The notes under the pieces: generated by a model
What the model was told of the DNA's origin: nothing
What the model saw: only the letters and a program-made list of their open reading frames with translations
Database searches by the model: none
In this document: piece by piece, positions 1 to 7,133 of the stretch
How positions within the stretch are numbered: position 1 is the first letter of the stretch
Layout: every line of letters begins with the position of its first letter
DNA from: Bacteroidales bacterium UBA5537
Lineage (GTDB): Bacteria > Bacteroidota > Bacteroidia > Bacteroidales > Lentimicrobiaceae
Length of the DNA: 15,669 nt
Reading direction: 5' to 3'
Assembly (NCBI GenBank): GCA_002426025.1
Contig: DINP01000063.1
Location: forward strand, 64,565 to 80,233
Program-made: the position numbers and the translations under genes

Positions 1-102
1 AGCGCTTTCAGCGACATCAGTAATATGCTCAATTATGAAGTCTTGTCGCATCTACCTAAAAATATTGAAAGAAAAGTGCTGAATGGTTCCAATGGCGGAT
101 AA
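1..102 (+). CDS. 3' end of an unidentified gene (partial)
   Basis: Frame 1 is open from the first base of the window to a TAA at 100-102 and gives the last 33 residues of a protein ending in KVLNGSNGG. The peptide is mixed charged and hydrophobic and looks protein-like, but it is too short to assign to a family and shows no motif. The 146 bp that follow contain a promoter-like site for the next gene, which fits a gene ending here. A chance open frame of this length cannot be excluded. Confidence 0.4.
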   Translation, partial: SAFSDISNMLNYEVLSHLPKNIERKVLNGSNGG

Positions 103-141
103 ATGCCTGGTTAAATAGAATCAAACTTCCATAACTTAAAT

Positions 142-149
142 TACATTTG
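142..149 (+). promoter_or_regulatory. Candidate Bacteroidota -7 promoter element for the GNAT/nitrilase gene
   Basis: TACATTTG is an exact match to the Bacteroidota -7 consensus TAnnTTTG, about 100 bp before the ATG at 249. A transcript would start near 156 and carry a leader of about 90 nt. No clear TTTG or TTG lies at the expected -33 spacing, so this is a half-match. Confidence 0.4.
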
Positions 150-248
150 TATTAAAACTACAGGGCGTTTCGATAGTGATTTGCTATTCAAATTCCCTTT
201 GGCAGTTTCGAATACTAACTGCAATCTAACAAATTAAATGTCAATTAC

Positions 249-1781
249 ATGGATCAGAAAATTGAAAATATCGAACTCGTATATCTAACCACTGACGATT
301 ATCCTGAGCTAAAATCAGTAATGCAAAGTGCATATGCCACCATGCCCGACTCCATCTGGAAAGAGTCACACATAAAAACATTGCTTAACAAGTTTCCTGA
401 AGGGCAGGTGGTTGTGAAGGTTAACGGGCAAATAGCCGGTTGTGCATTGTCAATCATCATTAAACACAATAATTTTAATCAAAAACACACATATAAGGAA
501 ATAACCGGTAATTACACTTTCAATACGCACAATAACGATGGGGATACTCTTTATGGTATTGATGTCTTTATAAAGCCTGAATTCAGGGGGCTTCGACTTG
601 GCCGTCGCCTGTATGATTACCGAAAGGAATTATGTGAGAAACTGAATCTCGAAGGCATTGTGTTTGGTGGTCGTATCCCTAATTATCATAAGTACGCTGC
701 TGAAATGACCCCGAAAGAGTATATTGAAAAAGTGCGTCTGCGCGAAATCCACGACCCGGTACTTAATTTTCAGCTTTCAAACGATTTCCATGCTTTAAGG
801 GTATTGAAAGGCTACCTTGAAGGGGATGCAGTATCTCATGAGTATGCAGTTTTGCTGAAATGGGACAATATCTATTTCGAAAAGCCCTCAATGGAAACCC
901 TGACCATAAAGAAAATTGTCAGACTTGGCCTTGTTCAATGGCAAATGCGTCCGTATAAGGATGCCATTGAACTGATGCAGCAGGCTGAATTTTTTATTGA
1001 TGCCCTGAGTGGATACAGAAGTGATTTCGCATTGTTCCCCGAGTTCTTCAATGCTCCACTGATGGCCGAATACAATCACATGAGTGAAGCCGAAGCCATT
1101 AAAGAGCTGGCCAAATACACGAAAGATCTGGTTAATGATTTTTCAAAACTGTCTATTTCGTATAACATCAATATTATAACTGGCAGTATGCCAGAAATTA
1201 TTGATGACAGTCTGTACAATGTGGGTTATCTGTGCAAACGCGATGGATCGGTCGAACGTTATGAGAAACTCCATGTTACCCCCGATGAAGAAAAAATATG
1301 GGGAATGAAGGGTGGCAATGTTTTTAAGACCTTTGATACCGATTGCGGCAAAATTGGTGTGCTTATCTGCTACGATGTCGAGTTTCCCGAGCTGAGCCGC
1401 CTGCTGGCAGATGAAGGAATGGATATCCTGTTTGTACCTTACCTGACCGATACCCAGAACGGATTTTCCAGAGTAAGGCACTGTGCTCAGGCCAGAGCGA
1501 TTGAGAATGAGTGTTTTGTAGCCATAGCCGGTAGTGTTGGTAATTTGCCCAAGGTTCACAATATGGACATTCAGTATGGGCAGTCAATGGTGTTTACTCC
1601 CTGCGATTTTTCGTTCCCAACCAATGGCGTTAAGACAGAAGCCACGCCGAATACCGAAATGATTCTTATTTCTGATGTTGATGTTGACTTACTGCGTGAA
1701 CTGCATAATTATGGCAGCGTCAGAAATCTCAAAGACAGGCGCACCGATCTCTTTGACCTGAAAAAGTGCAAATTGAAATAG
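249..1781 (+). CDS. Bifunctional GNAT N-acetyltransferase / carbon-nitrogen hydrolase (nitrilase superfamily)
   Basis: This is a 510-residue cytoplasmic fusion. The N-terminal part (about residues 8-205) is a GNAT acetyltransferase domain; the acetyl-CoA-binding motif A region is PEFRGLRLGRRL at 110-121. The C-terminal part (about 223-505) is a nitrilase-fold amidase. Its Glu-Lys-Cys triad is visible as Glu265 in ALFPEFFNAP, Lys340 in RYEKLHVTP and Cys374 in GVLICYDVEFPE. The same domain order is known in other bacteria, for example B. subtilis YhcX-type proteins, whose substrates are not settled. It therefore probably hydrolyses an amide or nitrile-type C-N bond and acetylates an amine, but the substrate cannot be read from the sequence. 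The ATG at 249 is chosen because the ATG at 238 is in another frame that stops quickly. An outer-membrane protein gene follows after 10 bp, suggesting co-transcription. Confidence 0.92.
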   Translation: MDQKIENIELVYLTTDDYPELKSVMQSAYATMPDSIWKESHIKTLLNKFPEGQVVVKVNGQIAGCALSIIIKHNNFNQKHTYKEITGNYTFNTHNNDGDTLYGIDVFIKPEFRGLRLGRRLYDYRKELCEKLNLEGIVFGGRIPNYHKYAAEMTPKEYIEKVRLREIHDPVLNFQLSNDFHALRVLKGYLEGDAVSHEYAVLLKWDNIYFEKPSMETLTIKKIVRLGLVQWQMRPYKDAIELMQQAEFFIDALSGYRSDFALFPEFFNAPLMAEYNHMSEAEAIKELAKYTKDLVNDFSKLSISYNINIITGSMPEIIDDSLYNVGYLCKRDGSVERYEKLHVTPDEEKIWGMKGGNVFKTFDTDCGKIGVLICYDVEFPELSRLLADEGMDILFVPYLTDTQNGFSRVRHCAQARAIENECFVAIAGSVGNLPKVHNMDIQYGQSMVFTPCDFSFPTNGVKTEATPNTEMILISDVDVDLLRELHNYGSVRNLKDRRTDLFDLKKCKLK

Positions 1782-1791
1782 AGCAGACTCT

Positions 1792-2541
1792 ATGAAAAAA
1801 CTTTCAATACTCTTTATTTGCTTGTTCCTTCTCAACACTTTCAAGGTTTTTTCGCAGAATCTGGTGACCGATCGTCCCGATCAGACAGAAAGTTCAGTAA
1901 CCATCCCTGCCGGAAGCCTGCAGATTGAAACCGGTTTCATGCTGGGTTATGAAGAAGTGGATCAAATTTCAGTAAGGAGTATTGTAGTGCCGGCGAGTCT
2001 TTTCAGGTTAGGTATTGCCAAAAGCATTGAGCTGAGAATAAGCAGTCAGTTTGAAAATTACAAGATAAAAGATGAATCTGTTGAAGGTATTGGCGATATA
2101 GAAGTTGGTGCAAAAGTTCAGCTCCTGAAAAACGAAAATATCAATACCGAAATCGCCTTTCTTTCGCACCTGGTTGTACCTTCGGGCACCAATAAATTAA
2201 GCAACGGCCATGCCGGAACAGTTAACAAACTGGCTATTTCTCATTCGATAAATGACCATACAGGGTTGGGATATAATATCGGCTATAACTATTTTGGGCA
2301 GGGCAATGGCGACCTTACCTTTTCAACTGTTCTGGGATACAGCATCAACGAAAAAACCGCGGTTTTTATCGAGCCTTTTGGAGAAATTGCTAACTTTGAA
2401 GAACTGGTGCTGAATGCAGATGCCGGATTTACCTGGTTGCTCAACAATAATTTCCAGTTGGATTTCTCCTTTGGAACAGGCTTAAATCACAAAATGAACT
2501 ATCTGTCACTGGGGTTTTGCTGGCGTTTGCTGAAAGAGTAA
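1792..2541 (+). CDS. Outer-membrane beta-barrel 'transporter' family protein (Phenol_MetA_deg-like)
   Basis: The protein has 249 residues with a clear Sec signal peptide (Lys-Lys, then a hydrophobic stretch to about residue 19, cleavage likely near FSQ at 20-22). The mature N-terminus LVTDRPDQTESSVTIPAG is the characteristic opening of a Bacteroidota family usually annotated as transporter and related to the Phenol_MetA_deg (PF13557) barrels. The rest alternates polar and hydrophobic residues in short amphipathic strands with Gly/Asn turns, as expected for a small outer-membrane barrel. Its cargo is unknown, and the family name should not be read as evidence for phenol metabolism. The start lies 10 bp after the GNAT/nitrilase stop, so the two genes are probably co-transcribed. 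Unlike many barrels it does not end in Phe; the C-terminus is WRLLKE. Confidence 0.78.
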   Translation: MKKLSILFICLFLLNTFKVFSQNLVTDRPDQTESSVTIPAGSLQIETGFMLGYEEVDQISVRSIVVPASLFRLGIAKSIELRISSQFENYKIKDESVEGIGDIEVGAKVQLLKNENINTEIAFLSHLVVPSGTNKLSNGHAGTVNKLAISHSINDHTGLGYNIGYNYFGQGNGDLTFSTVLGYSINEKTAVFIEPFGEIANFEELVLNADAGFTWLLNNNFQLDFSFGTGLNHKMNYLSLGFCWRLLKE

Positions 2542-2631
2542 CCCGTCCCGAACAGCCTTTCCTTTAAGGGTATTATAAATGTGTACCCCGAATGTTTCCA
2601 GTTCCCGGAAAGGCAAAAACGAAAGGAAACC

Positions 2632-3936
2632 ATGGTCAATGTTGCAAAAACAAATGATGAGCGGATTAATCCCCATCTGAATGGATTAGGCGAATCCGAC
2701 ACTCTCGCCATCAATGAGCTTTCTAAAAAACTGATTTCAGAAGGCAAAACTATTTACCGCTTCGGACTTGGGCAATCGCCTTTTCCGGTGCCCGACAATG
2801 TTGTCAAAGCCCTTCGCCTGAATGCCCCGCAGAAGGATTACCTGCCTGTGAAAGGACTTCAGATATTGCGTGAAGCTGTTGCCGATTTTCACCGCCGTAA
2901 GGATGGCATCAATGCTCAGCCTGAGCATGTAATTATTGGCCCGGGCTCTAAAGAACTTGTTTTTCTGATGCAGCTTGTTTTCAATGGTGAAATTATTATC
3001 ATCAGCCCCTGCTGGGTTTCATACATTCCACAGGCAAAAATTCTGGGTAAAGAAATTTCTATTATTCACAGTTCCTACGAAAACAAATGGCAGCTTACGC
3101 CTGACTTGTTCCGCGATTTCCTGAAAAAGAGAAACAGCACAACCAAGCCCGGACTGATGATTTTAAATTACCCTGGCAATCCTGATGGTGTAAGTTTCAC
3201 CGAAGGGAGCCTGAAAGAAATTGCCGAATTGGCCCGACAACACAATATTTTTATTTTATCTGATGAAATATACGGGCAATTGCACCACAAGGGGAAGCAT
3301 ATTTCTATTGCGAAATATTACCCCGAAGGAACCATTATCAGTTCGGGACTTTCAAAATGGTGTGGTGCCGGAGGCTGGCGGCTTGGCACTTTTACTTTCC
3401 CGCCAGATTTAAACTGGTTGCTTGAGAAAATGGCCGTAGTAGCCAGCGAAACCTATACTTCGGTAAGTGCACCTATCCAATTTGCTGCTGTTCAGGCTTT
3501 TAAAGTAAGTATGGAAATAGAGGAATACCTTTGGCATGTCAGGAAAATTCTTACATCAATCGGAAACGAATGTGTAGCGATTTTACGTGAAGCAAACATC
3601 AGGGTTCACGATCCTGAAGGAGGGTTTTATCTCTATCTCGATTTTTCTGAATATACCGAAAAACTAAACGCAATTGGAATTTCAACATCAAAAGAACTCT
3701 GCACCCGGCTTCTTGCCGATACGGGTGTTGCCATTCTCCATGGCAGTTCGTTCAGCAGACCGGAAGAGGAGTTTTCTGCCCGGATGGCTTATGTTGATTT
3801 TGGTGGAGCCCGAGCTCTGGCTGCAGCCAAAACCATTCCACTGCACGAACCCTTGCCCGGGGATTTTAACAGTATCTATTGCGCAAATGTGATAGATGGT
3901 GTTAACAAAATTACGGATTGGCTGTCATCCAAATAA
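2632..3936 (+). CDS. PLP-dependent class I/II aminotransferase (aspartate aminotransferase superfamily)
   Basis: This is a fold-type I aminotransferase of 434 residues counted from the ATG at 2632. Visible active-site elements are NYPGNPDG (Asn183, contacts the PLP ring), SDEIYG (Asp211 binds the pyridine nitrogen, Tyr214 the ring oxygen), SSGLSKWCGAGGWRLG (Lys242 forms the Schiff base, Arg250 binds phosphate) and the late Arg384 in SARMAYVDFGG, which corresponds to the substrate-carboxylate arginine. The substrate is not determined; an amino acid to 2-oxo acid transfer is expected. The frame is open further upstream to a GTG at 2581, but the ATG at 2632 is preferred because AAAGGAAACC lies just before it and the added 17 residues look unlike the family. 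It lies 90 bp behind the barrel gene on the same strand, with a hairpin after it. Confidence 0.92.
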   Translation: MVNVAKTNDERINPHLNGLGESDTLAINELSKKLISEGKTIYRFGLGQSPFPVPDNVVKALRLNAPQKDYLPVKGLQILREAVADFHRRKDGINAQPEHVIIGPGSKELVFLMQLVFNGEIIIISPCWVSYIPQAKILGKEISIIHSSYENKWQLTPDLFRDFLKKRNSTTKPGLMILNYPGNPDGVSFTEGSLKEIAELARQHNIFILSDEIYGQLHHKGKHISIAKYYPEGTIISSGLSKWCGAGGWRLGTFTFPPDLNWLLEKMAVVASETYTSVSAPIQFAAVQAFKVSMEIEEYLWHVRKILTSIGNECVAILREANIRVHDPEGGFYLYLDFSEYTEKLNAIGISTSKELCTRLLADTGVAILHGSSFSRPEEEFSARMAYVDFGGARALAAAKTIPLHEPLPGDFNSIYCANVIDGVNKITDWLSSK

Positions 3937-3990
3937 AAGCATTGGAATTCAGTTATGCGTTGATCATTTTACAATGCAGTTACCATAAAT

Positions 3991-4028
3991 AAAGCCTCCT
4001 GAAATTAAAAAAGATTTCAGGAGGCTTT
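3991..4028. terminator. Rho-independent-type hairpin between convergent genes
   Basis: A perfect 15-bp inverted repeat, aaagcctcctgaaat at 3991-4005 and its complement at 4014-4028, encloses an 8-nt loop. It lies between the aminotransferase stop and the end of the - strand lipoprotein gene, so it can serve both directions. The T tracts are short on both sides, slightly better on the - strand (ctttattta). Confidence 0.8.
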
Positions 4029-4071
4029 GTCAGAATGACATGCAATTAGTATATTTCTTGAACAGGCTTCA

Positions 4072-4908
4072 TTATTGATATTCAACAATAAAGTCCCACA
4101 TATATTCCACCTCAGGAGGACATTCAAAATCCATTCGGTCTATACCACAATCCCAAAGCAGATTCCCGTTTTCATCAATCAGATAGGTAATACAAGGCTC
4201 TGTTGCACCTGCTCCAAGCCTCCAGCTTACAGATGCGACCTGGCCTTCTTCAATATTAAATCCTCCAAGTTTTTCTCCTGCCGAAACCAGTTCGAACAGA
4301 CCATTATTTCCAAGTGAATGATTCCCGTCCGGACCAAAATAATTTGTTCTGGCCCAGGTCGTATCATTCTCATCGCAAGGCGATGACCAGCTCCCCATTG
4401 TTTCAAGAAGCTCATAGGCAACATTGGGGTCGGAAACCAAACGGGCATAACGGTAAAATACATTGCGGAAAGTAATTTTTATACTTTTATAATTCCCGGC
4501 AGGAATTTCAACATCCGAAAAAGTATAGTCCTCAAACAATTTATGCTCTTTGTTTGTAACTGAGGTAAGCCTTTCCCATAAGAGGTTGTCTGGTTGCCCG
4601 GCTTTTACCTCTTCCTTTGAAACCCAAACATCGCCCACGCAGAGTTTAAAGCTGGTAGTTTCGGTAACCGTTGTTGATCCTGTAAGTGGTGGGTTTGTTA
4701 TTGCCCCCGACTTTGGATAGAGTAAGCTTTTGCTGTTTTCAAGCGGGTTCAAGGTCTTAAACCGAAGTATCCCGGTTTTGTCATTGTTGTTCTCGTCCTT
4801 TTCCTTTGTGCATGCTGTCAACATTATCAACAGACAAAGGACCGTGCTAAGCACGGGTCTGAATTTCGATTTCTGTTTCTCCATTAGTAGAAATTTTCGT
4901 TTCATCAT
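4072..4908 (-). CDS. Putative lipoprotein of unknown function, possibly DUF4382-like
   Basis: The 278-residue product begins with a lipoprotein signal: a basic segment, a hydrophobic stretch and the lipobox LTAC with Cys33, followed by TKEKDENNND, an acidic and polar linker typical of Bacteroidota surface or periplasmic lipoproteins. An internal ATG at 4884 would give a more canonical 25-residue signal, and I consider it equally likely as the start. The mature part has the phrase VEIPAGNYKSIKITF (about residues 136-150), reminiscent of DUF4382-type beta-sandwich lipoproteins (ascending IPAGxY pattern), but I cannot confirm the family. Four Cys after the lipid-modified one (in SPCDE, EPCIT, DCGID and ECPP) could form disulfides. 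It is transcribed alone, divergently from the small lipoprotein gene at 5379. Confidence 0.75.
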   Translation of the reverse strand: MMKRKFLLMEKQKSKFRPVLSTVLCLLIMLTACTKEKDENNNDKTGILRFKTLNPLENSKSLLYPKSGAITNPPLTGSTTVTETTSFKLCVGDVWVSKEEVKAGQPDNLLWERLTSVTNKEHKLFEDYTFSDVEIPAGNYKSIKITFRNVFYRYARLVSDPNVAYELLETMGSWSSPCDENDTTWARTNYFGPDGNHSLGNNGLFELVSAGEKLGGFNIEEGQVASVSWRLGAGATEPCITYLIDENGNLLWDCGIDRMDFECPPEVEYMWDFIVEYQ

Positions 4909-5378
4909 TAATATCTATAATGGCCAACTGGCGCAGAATATTAATCAAAACCTGATAAGTTATCTCTCTGGTAAAAAACACAATTCAACCATATAATATA
5001 GAAATAACTCCATGTGTAACCCTGAATGAATAAAAAATTCAAAAGGGTTTAGATATTTATATCCAAAAAGGAGTAAAAGTCACTAATAAACATGACCACG
5101 AGTTGGATAAAAATTAACAATTACATGAAAATCAATTAATAAGAAGAATTCAAACACTCTGATTTTAGCAACTCTGAAGGAAAAAAATTCGGTATATTCA
5201 GGGGTTCGAATTAAAACAAGTTCCGCCTGAACTCAACAGAATTTCAATAAAAAAAACAAACTACTCGGTGCTGATATTATGATGAATGAAAGGAATATTG
5301 ATAACACTTATGTTCCGGCATACTTTTTGGATTAAATTTACTGTGTTTTTCAGATTTTATCTCTAATAAACAATTACT
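4909..5378. other. A+T-rich divergent spacer between two lipoprotein genes
   Basis: This 470-bp stretch has no credible coding frame, tRNA or strong hairpin. It is visibly A+T-rich, with many short A runs, and must hold the promoters of both flanking divergent genes. I can point to a promoter candidate only on the + side (5298-5328). No TAnnTTTG match is seen for the - strand gene. Direct and inverted repeats longer than about 10 bp are not apparent. Confidence 0.6.
5298..5328 (+). promoter_or_regulatory. Candidate promoter for the small lipoprotein gene
   Basis: TTG at 5298-5300 is followed after 20 bp by TACTTTTT at 5321-5328, which matches the Bacteroidota -33 TTTG/TTG and -7 TAnnTTTG arrangement with one mismatch in the last base. 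Transcription would start near 5335, giving a leader of about 44 nt. Confidence 0.35.
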
Positions 5379-5804
5379 ATGAAAAAACCAGCTTATCTGT
5401 TACAGCTTCTATCTCTAATACTGGTTCCAACCATGTTTTCGTGTGTTCCTGAGGACGACCTGGGCCCTGATACCGGTGACCCACGTGATAAGTTTATCGG
5501 CTCATGGCTTTTTAATGAGACTCCGGTTACAAAAAAACTAAATCCCACTTTCAGGGTTACCATTTCCTATAATTCGGGCAATTCCTCACAGGTTTTACTC
5601 AGCAATTTCGGTAATACCGGCAATAGTTACAGTGCTTACGGAATAGCAACATCCAACAGGATAACAGTGCCATATCAGGAAATTGCAACAGGTGTTTTTG
5701 TAGAAGGATCAGGTACTATGTCAACCCTTAACCTGATGGATTGGGAATATTCTATCACGGCTGGTGGCGATATTGAAAATTTTACCGCAACTGCAACGAA
5801 ATAA
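5379..5804 (+). CDS. Small lipoprotein of unknown function
   Basis: The 141-residue product starts MKKPAYLL and has a hydrophobic signal segment ending in the lipobox MFSC (lipid-modified Cys22), followed by acidic residues VPEDDLGPD. Acidic or polar residues after the Cys are common in exported Bacteroidota lipoproteins. From about residue 38, DKFIGSWLFNET opens a region rich in Ser, Thr, Asn and Gly with beta-strand periodicity. That opening resembles lipocalin-like or small beta-barrel domains, where a GxW motif begins the first strand, but this is only a resemblance. No catalytic motif is visible. The gene is monocistronic, with its own promoter candidate and a good terminator directly after it. 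Confidence 0.75.
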   Translation: MKKPAYLLQLLSLILVPTMFSCVPEDDLGPDTGDPRDKFIGSWLFNETPVTKKLNPTFRVTISYNSGNSSQVLLSNFGNTGNSYSAYGIATSNRITVPYQEIATGVFVEGSGTMSTLNLMDWEYSITAGGDIENFTATATK

Positions 5805-5822
5805 GAAATCCATTTATAACAG

Positions 5823-5854
5823 AAATGCCCTACCGTGAAACCGTTAGGGCATTT
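5823..5854. terminator. Rho-independent terminator between convergent genes
   Basis: A perfect 10-bp stem, aaatgcccta at 5823-5832 pairing with tagggcattt at 5845-5854, has a 12-nt loop and is followed on the + strand by a T-rich run (tttttatttt). It ends the small lipoprotein gene and lies 20 bp from the end of the convergent DUF4296 gene, which it may also serve. Confidence 0.85.
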
Positions 5855-5874
5855 TTATTTTAATAATAACATCT

Positions 5875-6282
5875 CTATTGCTTAACCTTTGTGGTATCCT
5901 GCAACTTTATAAAAATGGGGATGCTGTCTTTATGCCTTGATAATGTTATAATTACAGAATCCATCATTACCTGAAAATCCTCCATATCCTGCTGATAGTA
6001 CCTGAGGTTTTCCTGAAACTGCTCATGCGAAACCCCATACCATGCATAAAGAGAATCGTAGCTTTGCTGCGCGATGATTTTTGTACTGTCGCGTGAAAGT
6101 TTAACCTGCTGTTTCTTCAATGCAGCCTCGGTAAGTTCAACATCGGCCAGCAACTTAATCATTTGTTCGCGGGGTATCAGCTCCTGGTCAGCGGCAATGC
6201 CCTTTTGCCTGTTGTGGCATCCCGAAAGGGGAACCAACAGAACCATGATAAAGATGGTAAGAATATTGCCGCAGGTTTTCAC
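5875..6282 (-). CDS. DUF4296 domain-containing lipoprotein
   Basis: The 135-residue product has a signal segment ending in the lipobox LSGC (Cys22). The mature part matches the Bacteroidota-specific DUF4296 family (PF14129) in pattern: LIPREQMIKLLADVELTEAA at 35-54, then a helical linker, then YGVSHEQFQENLRYY at 82-96 and a final helix to about 116. The domain is all-helical and its function is unknown. It is expected to be anchored in a membrane facing the periplasm. The gene begins only 5 bp after the stop of the upstream OmpH/Skp-like gene, so the two are almost certainly one transcript. Length and layout are normal for the family. The C-terminal 20 residues beyond the domain are unremarkable. 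Confidence 0.88.
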   Translation of the reverse strand: MKTCGNILTIFIMVLLVPLSGCHNRQKGIAADQELIPREQMIKLLADVELTEAALKKQQVKLSRDSTKIIAQQSYDSLYAWYGVSHEQFQENLRYYQQDMEDFQVMMDSVIITLSRHKDSIPIFIKLQDTTKVKQ

Positions 6283-6287
6283 GATAG

Positions 6288-6977
6288 CTATTTGCTTTTG
6301 GCGTATTCCTTGTTCAACTCAAGAATTACCTCGTTGGTAATATCGAGTGAATCGTTCGCTGTGAGAATGCTACCTCCTTTATTAAATGAGAGAATGTAAT
6401 CGAATCCGGCATTCTTATTATACCTTTTCAGGAAATTGTTGAGACTGTCGAGCAAGAGCAAATTGAGGTCATATTCCTGTTTGGATATTTCGGAAGAAAA
6501 CTGTTCCCGCAAATCGTAGAGCTTTTGCTGCTCTCCCATCAGTTGACTGTATATTTCCTGAGCCGATGCTTCGGAAATTGTCTTCTTGTTTACCTGATCC
6601 TGGAAATAGGCGGCATCTTTTTCAAAAGCGGCCTGTTTTTTCTTCAATTCTGTTTCAAGAAGGGTGGTTTTCGATTCAAGCTCATTGCGCATAGATTTTA
6701 CCAGATCGTAATGAACCAGGATGCTATCGCTGTTAACATAGGCCACGGTGACAGAATTACCGGCTGTTTTCTTTAGCATAGCCATGTTCTGATCGCTCCC
6801 TTTACCCGGTTTAAGCACAATAAAATACAATACGACCAATCCCAGAAAGAGAAGTACATTTATTATGGTAAATATGGTATTCGGGTTACACTTCCGTGGT
6901 TTTCCGCTTGGAATGGCATTCTGTTCTAAAACGGGTTCGTTCATTTCGGGCTGCTGTGTTACATTCTCATCCTGCAT
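6288..6977 (-). CDS. OmpH/Skp family protein with an N-terminal transmembrane anchor
   Basis: The 229-residue protein starts with about 34 hydrophilic, acidic residues, then one strongly hydrophobic segment (about 35-55, IFTIINVLLFLGLVVLYFIV), then an OmpH/Skp-type region (PF03938). The Skp hallmark start VAYVNSDSILVHY lies at 78-90. It is followed by a long Lys/Glu/Gln-rich coiled coil (about 93-170) and the closing strand-helix GFDYILSFNKGGSILTANDSLDIT at 191-214. Skp is a periplasmic trimeric holdase for unfolded outer-membrane proteins. Classical Skp has a cleaved signal peptide, whereas here the hydrophobic segment lies behind a long polar leader with no cleavage motif, so membrane anchoring is inferred. 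It shares a transcript with the DUF4296 gene and has its own promoter. Confidence 0.88.
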   Translation of the reverse strand: MQDENVTQQPEMNEPVLEQNAIPSGKPRKCNPNTIFTIINVLLFLGLVVLYFIVLKPGKGSDQNMAMLKKTAGNSVTVAYVNSDSILVHYDLVKSMRNELESKTTLLETELKKKQAAFEKDAAYFQDQVNKKTISEASAQEIYSQLMGEQQKLYDLREQFSSEISKQEYDLNLLLLDSLNNFLKRYNKNAGFDYILSFNKGGSILTANDSLDITNEVILELNKEYAKSK

Positions 6978-7003
6978 CTTATTGTCTTTTTTATGATTTT
7001 TGG

Positions 7004-7034
7004 CAAAATTAAACTAAAAAACAAGGCTGGCAAA
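7004..7034 (-). promoter_or_regulatory. Promoter for ompH-like/DUF4296 operon
   Basis: Read on the - strand, TTTG at 7034-7031 is followed by 19 bp and then TAATTTTG at 7011-7004. Both elements match the Bacteroidota -33 TTTG and -7 TAnnTTTG consensus exactly at the usual spacing. Transcription would start near 6997, about 20 nt before the ATG. The -33 box sits in the loop of the recQ terminator hairpin. Confidence 0.7.
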
Positions 7035-7055
7035 AATACCTGCCGCCTTGTTTTT
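7017..7055 (-). terminator. Rho-independent terminator downstream of recQ
   Basis: On the - strand a stem built around acaaggc and ggca (arms 7041-7055 and 7017-7032, one bulged base) with an 8-nt loop is followed by a T-rich run continuing to about 7005. It lies about 80 bp after the recQ stop and before the ompH-like gene. Confidence 0.8.
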
Positions 7056-7133
7056 CAATCTATTGTTCTTCAATGTTTTCGATTAAATTCGGAAAGCCAT
7101 GCATAAAAGCATAGAGCTTCTCGGGATAACCGG

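Noticed and set aside
1143..1559. 138-codon frame antisense to the nitrilase domain
   Set aside because: The + strand frame here carries intact catalytic motifs; the antisense translation has no recognisable features.
1792..2541. Aromatic-compound degradation cluster implied by the Phenol_MetA_deg-like barrel
   Set aside because: No ring-cleavage or hydroxylase genes are nearby, and the family name alone does not support that role.
2581..2631. GTG-start extension of the aminotransferase
   Set aside because: The added residues do not resemble the family, and the ATG at 2632 has a purine-rich site just before it.
4909..5378. Riboswitch or small RNA in the lipoprotein spacer
   Set aside because: No strong stems or conserved elements are visible, only A+T-rich sequence.
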